Assembly (NCBI GenBank): GCA_013397435.1
Contig: VZRG01002382.1
Coordinates: forward strand, 1 to 64,000
DNA from: Erythrocercus mccallii
Taxonomy: Eukaryota; Chordata; Aves; Passeriformes; Dicruridae
Direction of reading: 5' to 3'
DNA: 64,000 bases
Shown here: positions 60,937-64,000 of the stretch, piece after piece
Layout: each line of letters begins with the position of its first letter
Numbering within the stretch: the first letter of the stretch is position 1
Notes under the pieces: model-generated
What the model was told of the DNA's origin: nothing
Database searches by the model: none
What the model saw: the letters and a program-made list of their open reading frames with translations, nothing else
Made by a program: the position numbers and the translations under genes

Positions 60937-62971
60937 GTAGTGTTTACAGAATTGGGCAGACTATTAATGTCTATATAACTGCAGCAGTTATGATTTATTG
61001 AAGTTATTGAGCTTAAAACAAGATGCAAAAACATCTTCATTACAGCAAGGTGGCAACACTATTGTTTATGAGAGAAAGGAATGAGAGGATAGGTGTGTCA
61101 GAACTTAAGGACTGTGAAATATGTAGTAGATTATCTATGGCTTAAGAAAATGTCACCATGGGACCTTCTCCAAAGTCTCTATAGCATACTTTGACAAATC
61201 TGTTCACTTTTTCAAATCAATGATACATTAAATACTAATGCCTACGGCAGAATTAACAGAGTCCTTTATGTGGCTGCATTTGAAAGGCAGCACATGGTTT
61301 ACATGCAGTTTAAGTACAAAGGTTTAAAAAATAACATTAAAAAATTTTGTGTGTAGACATCACATGTACAGGTTTCTGCTGCTTGGTCACTATAATGTGA
61401 GACATTGTTTGGACTTAAGATTTTCAGTCCTTATGCTGGTTCTGCCTTGCCTGTAACACCAATTACAGCAGCCTCAGGTCAGTCTGAACTTGTGCCTGGC
61501 TGTTCATAAATTGCTCCAGCTGGGGATACAGCTTTTCAGAGCAGAAGTCTCTTTCCAGAGAGAGTGGACAGACACAGATCACTGAGAAACCTCCTGAGGT
61601 GTTAGTCCAAGCCAGAGCCAGGAGCAACACTGAAGTCCAAAACAGCCACAAGAAGTGCAAACTCTTTCTATTCCTGAATGATCAGCTGGTGCTCCTTTCT
61701 AGACCTCACCAGATGCAACCACAGCATTTCAGGCAAGACCAAAAGAGACCCATTTCCAAGATCAGCAAGGGAGCTTAAGCTTTAAGACTTAAAAACATGT
61801 TAGTATTTATGTCAATTAATGAAAAAAGTATTACAAATCAGTATTTTGGTCTCTTATGGGAAGATCATTTTGAGTAGCAGAGATATTGTTTGATTTTCTT
61901 GAGTACATGCATTTGGGAATCATAAACATAATTTAAAATGCATTCAACAGCAACAGTCCAAATTGCATCTAATTAAAGAAACAGCTGTCAGCTTTACCCA
62001 TGTGCTTTGGCAAACCGTTAATTCAATTGCAAAAATACACTAGAGAATAATGAAGCACATCCTGCCTACAACAGCATTCTTGGAAATCACGTGCCTATTA
62101 AATAACATTAAAATACATATTAAAAGTTTAGGCTGCAGTATGTAAATAGCAAACAGCTACACTAACTAGAGACACAATCTTTTCTTTTGTGCTTAAAACT
62201 GGAAACAGAAGGAGCAAACTGATTATTGTGAAATTCAAAGAAGTGAAAAGCTTTGATTTTCATTTATGTGCTTCAGAAGAAAAAGAGACCAGATGGATGA
62301 CCCTGTGAAGCTCATTATTAAGTACCAAGTGGACAAAACTCAGTATTTTTTTTACAGCTGCTTAAGAACATATATTTTACCTCTGGTTTCTCTGGAAATT
62401 AAAAAAAGAGTCAAATACAGATACTGTTGCTATTTAAAACACAACTGTGATAAATGTCTTCATGTGGCAAAATTTTACACAGAATTCCCTCTCACCAGTA
62501 CTATTTGAATGTTTAAAATACTATGGGATGTATATATGGAAACACAGAAAATTAAACATAAAGTAAAATATAGCTAGTGGTAAAGCAAAAATATTTAAGA
62601 TGGATAATCACACTTCCATTATTTTGACAATGAGTTGTTGATAACGTGACAAATGGTGATTCTTTATCAAACTGACTTTGTCTGCTTTTACTTTCATTGC
62701 AATAAGTAAGAAATAATTGACAGAAGCAGTTAATTTAGAAAATGTCATGAGACCCCATCAGTCTTTGGGGAGCTATGTAACTTGAGAAATGAAGTTTTTA
62801 TAAATAGCAAGAACGTTGATGTTGCTGTGCACTGAGTGGTGTCCAGTCCCTCATACAGCTGTGCATTTACAAAGGGTGGGCTAACAAAGGTTTGTGTGTA
62901 TGCATTCCACAAAACCTTAGAAAACGTTCACCAAATCGCAAGTGTATTTCATTGTGGTTATTTTTATTTAG
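60937..62971 (+). other. SPHKAP: SPHKAP intron 11
   Basis: This 2.0 kb intron begins GTAGTG and ends with a T-rich tract and ATTTAG. It is AT-rich. Open frames inside (for example 62266-62508) show no family resemblance. Confidence 0.85.
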
Positions 62972-63115
62972 TTTCTAGATGTCGTGCAGTTGGTTCAGCG
63001 GAAGTCCTGGAAAGTGGGGGATATCTTCCAAGCTGTGGTGCAGTACTGCAAGCTCAGCGAGGAGGGCAGAGAGATCACACCCAGCCTGTTTGATTGGCTG
63101 CTTGAATTGGGTTAA
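62972..63115 (+). CDS. SPHKAP: SPHKAP coding exon 12 (terminal)
   Basis: Forty-seven codons (residues 1633-1679) plus TAA at 63113-63115. It begins PheLeuAspValValGlnLeuValGln and includes SerTrpLysValGlyAspIlePheGlnAlaValValGlnTyrCysLys, ending SerLeuPheAspTrpLeuLeuGluLeuGly, exactly as human SPHKAP ends. Only the stretch around GluGluGlyArgGluIleThrPro differs clearly from human. The exact C-terminus and intact frame argue against a pseudogene. A longer out-of-frame reading (62836-63093) covers the same DNA and is a shadow. Confidence 0.97.
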   Translation, partial: FLDVVQLVQRKSWKVGDIFQAVVQYCKLSEEGREITPSLFDWLLELG

Positions 63116-63201
63116 CAAAGTTGGTTGGTTCAGCTTTCCTGTTTTATTCCAGTTTAAATAAGCAGTGGTTTGTGTAACGCTCTGATTTCTGAACATCGCT
63201 G

Positions 63202-63207
63202 AATAAA
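63202..63207 (+). terminator. SPHKAP: AATAAA polyadenylation signal, proximal
   Basis: Consensus hexamer 87 bases after the stop codon. The nearest GT-rich stretch (about 63290-63306) is rather far downstream, so it may be weak. Confidence 0.5.
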
Positions 63208-63654
63208 ATGTGCAAAGATGTACAAACTCTATGAGAACAGCACAAGTCCATGCCACAACTGACCCAGGAGCAAAGTGAACTTGAACTTACTGTGTCTTTC
63301 TGTGTCATGAGGGACTCTTGACATGTTGGGCTAAAGAATGCACTGTACTCTGAGAGGATGGATTTTTAGCCTTCAGAATTAATGAACTACACAGTAAAGG
63401 CTTAATTATCTAATATATTCAATTTTCATCAATTTGATTAAGTCAGTCAGGTAAAATGGGATAGTATCCTAACATTCAGTTTTGAAACAACACTAATATT
63501 TGTACAGTTTATTGTTAGAAGCAGAATGTGTTTCAGAATGCCTGGAGACACCCTTGTCCCTAGAGAAGTAATATTCATGGGTTTTTGAAATCCCCATAAT
63601 CTCCTAAGAGGTAAAAGCTTTTGAACACTTAACACCTTTGCAGTTAGAAAACAC

Positions 63655-63660
63655 AATAAA
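63655..63660 (+). terminator. SPHKAP: AATAAA polyadenylation signal, distal
   Basis: Consensus hexamer followed within 20-50 bases by a T/GT-rich element, which makes it the better placed signal. Another AATAAA lies at 63747-63752. Confidence 0.55.
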
Positions 63661-63784
63661 AAGCTGCTGAAAACACATTTTAGTTTCTTCCCATGTCTTT
63701 ATTTCTCTTCCTTAGCTGTTCCTGATTCCTGTAACCTTCCCAAAGAAATAAAATCCAGTTACTATCCTTAAAAAATTGATTCCT

Positions 63785-64000
63785 TTTCCCTGGGAGGCAG
63801 TGCAGTTCAGTATAGCTACACCTGACAGATTCCTGCACACAGCTCTGTGAGCCAGGGCAGTTCTCAAGCTCTGTCCTGTCCCAGCCCTGTGACCTTGGGC
63901 AAGTCATTTCACCTCTGTGCCTCAGTGTCCCTGCCTGGCAAAAGGGAATCGTGATAGTACAATTGTTACCTAAAGTGCTTCTGTTGAAAGCACTATGTAA
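63785..64000 (+). mobile_element. MIR/CORE-type SINE fragment
   Basis: The centre matches the remembered MIR core: CCTGTGACCTTGGGCAAGT (63887-63905), then CACCTCTGTGCCTCAGT (63910-63926), a degraded run of AAAATGGG-like and ATAGTAC sequence, and a tail like AAAGCGCTATATAA (GAAAGCACTATGTAA at the window end). The upstream part corresponds to the degraded tRNA-derived head. It lies in sense orientation just past the gene and may continue beyond the window. Such SINEs are ancient in amniotes and long inactive. Left edge is approximate. Confidence 0.85.

Larger units (their letters stand above)
63116..63660 (+). other. SPHKAP: SPHKAP 3' untranslated region (extent uncertain)
   Basis: The sequence after the stop contains no further exon. 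Its end depends on which polyadenylation signal is used: 63202 would give a very short UTR of about 110 bases, and 63655 about 560 bases. A longer UTR running beyond these cannot be excluded. Confidence 0.6.

Noticed and set aside
1..64000. A new defence or mobile system
   Set aside because: Apart from SPHKAP, intronic simple repeats and one old SINE, I found no gene cluster, terminal repeats or array to support such a claim.

Overview
This looks like nuclear DNA of a vertebrate, most likely a bird or other sauropsid. Short coding exons with clean GT/AG borders are separated by long AT-rich introns, CpG is depleted except in one GC-rich island at the left edge, and I recognise no Alu, L1, B1 or intact CR1. 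The only dispersed repeat I can name is an old MIR/CORE-type SINE at the right edge. The bird call is inference from compactness (about 45 kb from exon 2 to the stop) and low repeat load.

The window holds essentially one gene on the + strand, SPHKAP (sphingosine kinase 1 interactor, AKAP domain containing). I traced eleven coding exons: 18193-18295, 24432-24542, 44324-44383, 47331-47465, 49881-50136, 50405-54131, 57454-57633, 59519-59605, 60615-60667, 60752-60936 and 62972-63115. They join in one uninterrupted frame of 1679 codons to a TAA, every exon border has AG/GT, and all phases match. The protein matches my recollection of human SPHKAP (about 1700 residues) from the second coding exon to the conserved C-terminal AKAP block. 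Residue numbers in this annotation count from the first complete codon of exon 2, because the first coding exon (about eleven residues in human) was not found.

Layout: 1-230, GC-rich CpG island and candidate promoter with GC boxes and a G-quadruplex motif. 231-570, AT-richer shore that still keeps many CpGs, with an orphan splice donor at 333. 571-18192, intronic DNA without a convincing exon. 18193-49880, small N-terminal exons in long introns. 49881-54131, the VAP-binding-like motif and the 3.7 kb central exon with the PKA-anchoring helices. 54132-63115, small C-terminal exons. 63116-64000, 3' UTR, polyadenylation signals and the SINE.

No second protein gene, RNA gene, CRISPR array or intact mobile element could be supported. 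The most useful leads lie inside the protein: a family of five similar amphipathic-helix motifs, a FFAT-like motif with Thr at position 4, a repeated Ser-Glu-Ser-Ile motif and a PxIxIT-like motif. In the introns there are several long hairpins or quasi-palindromes, a tandem repeat with Oct-type octamers, and two orphan open frames bordered by good splice signals.
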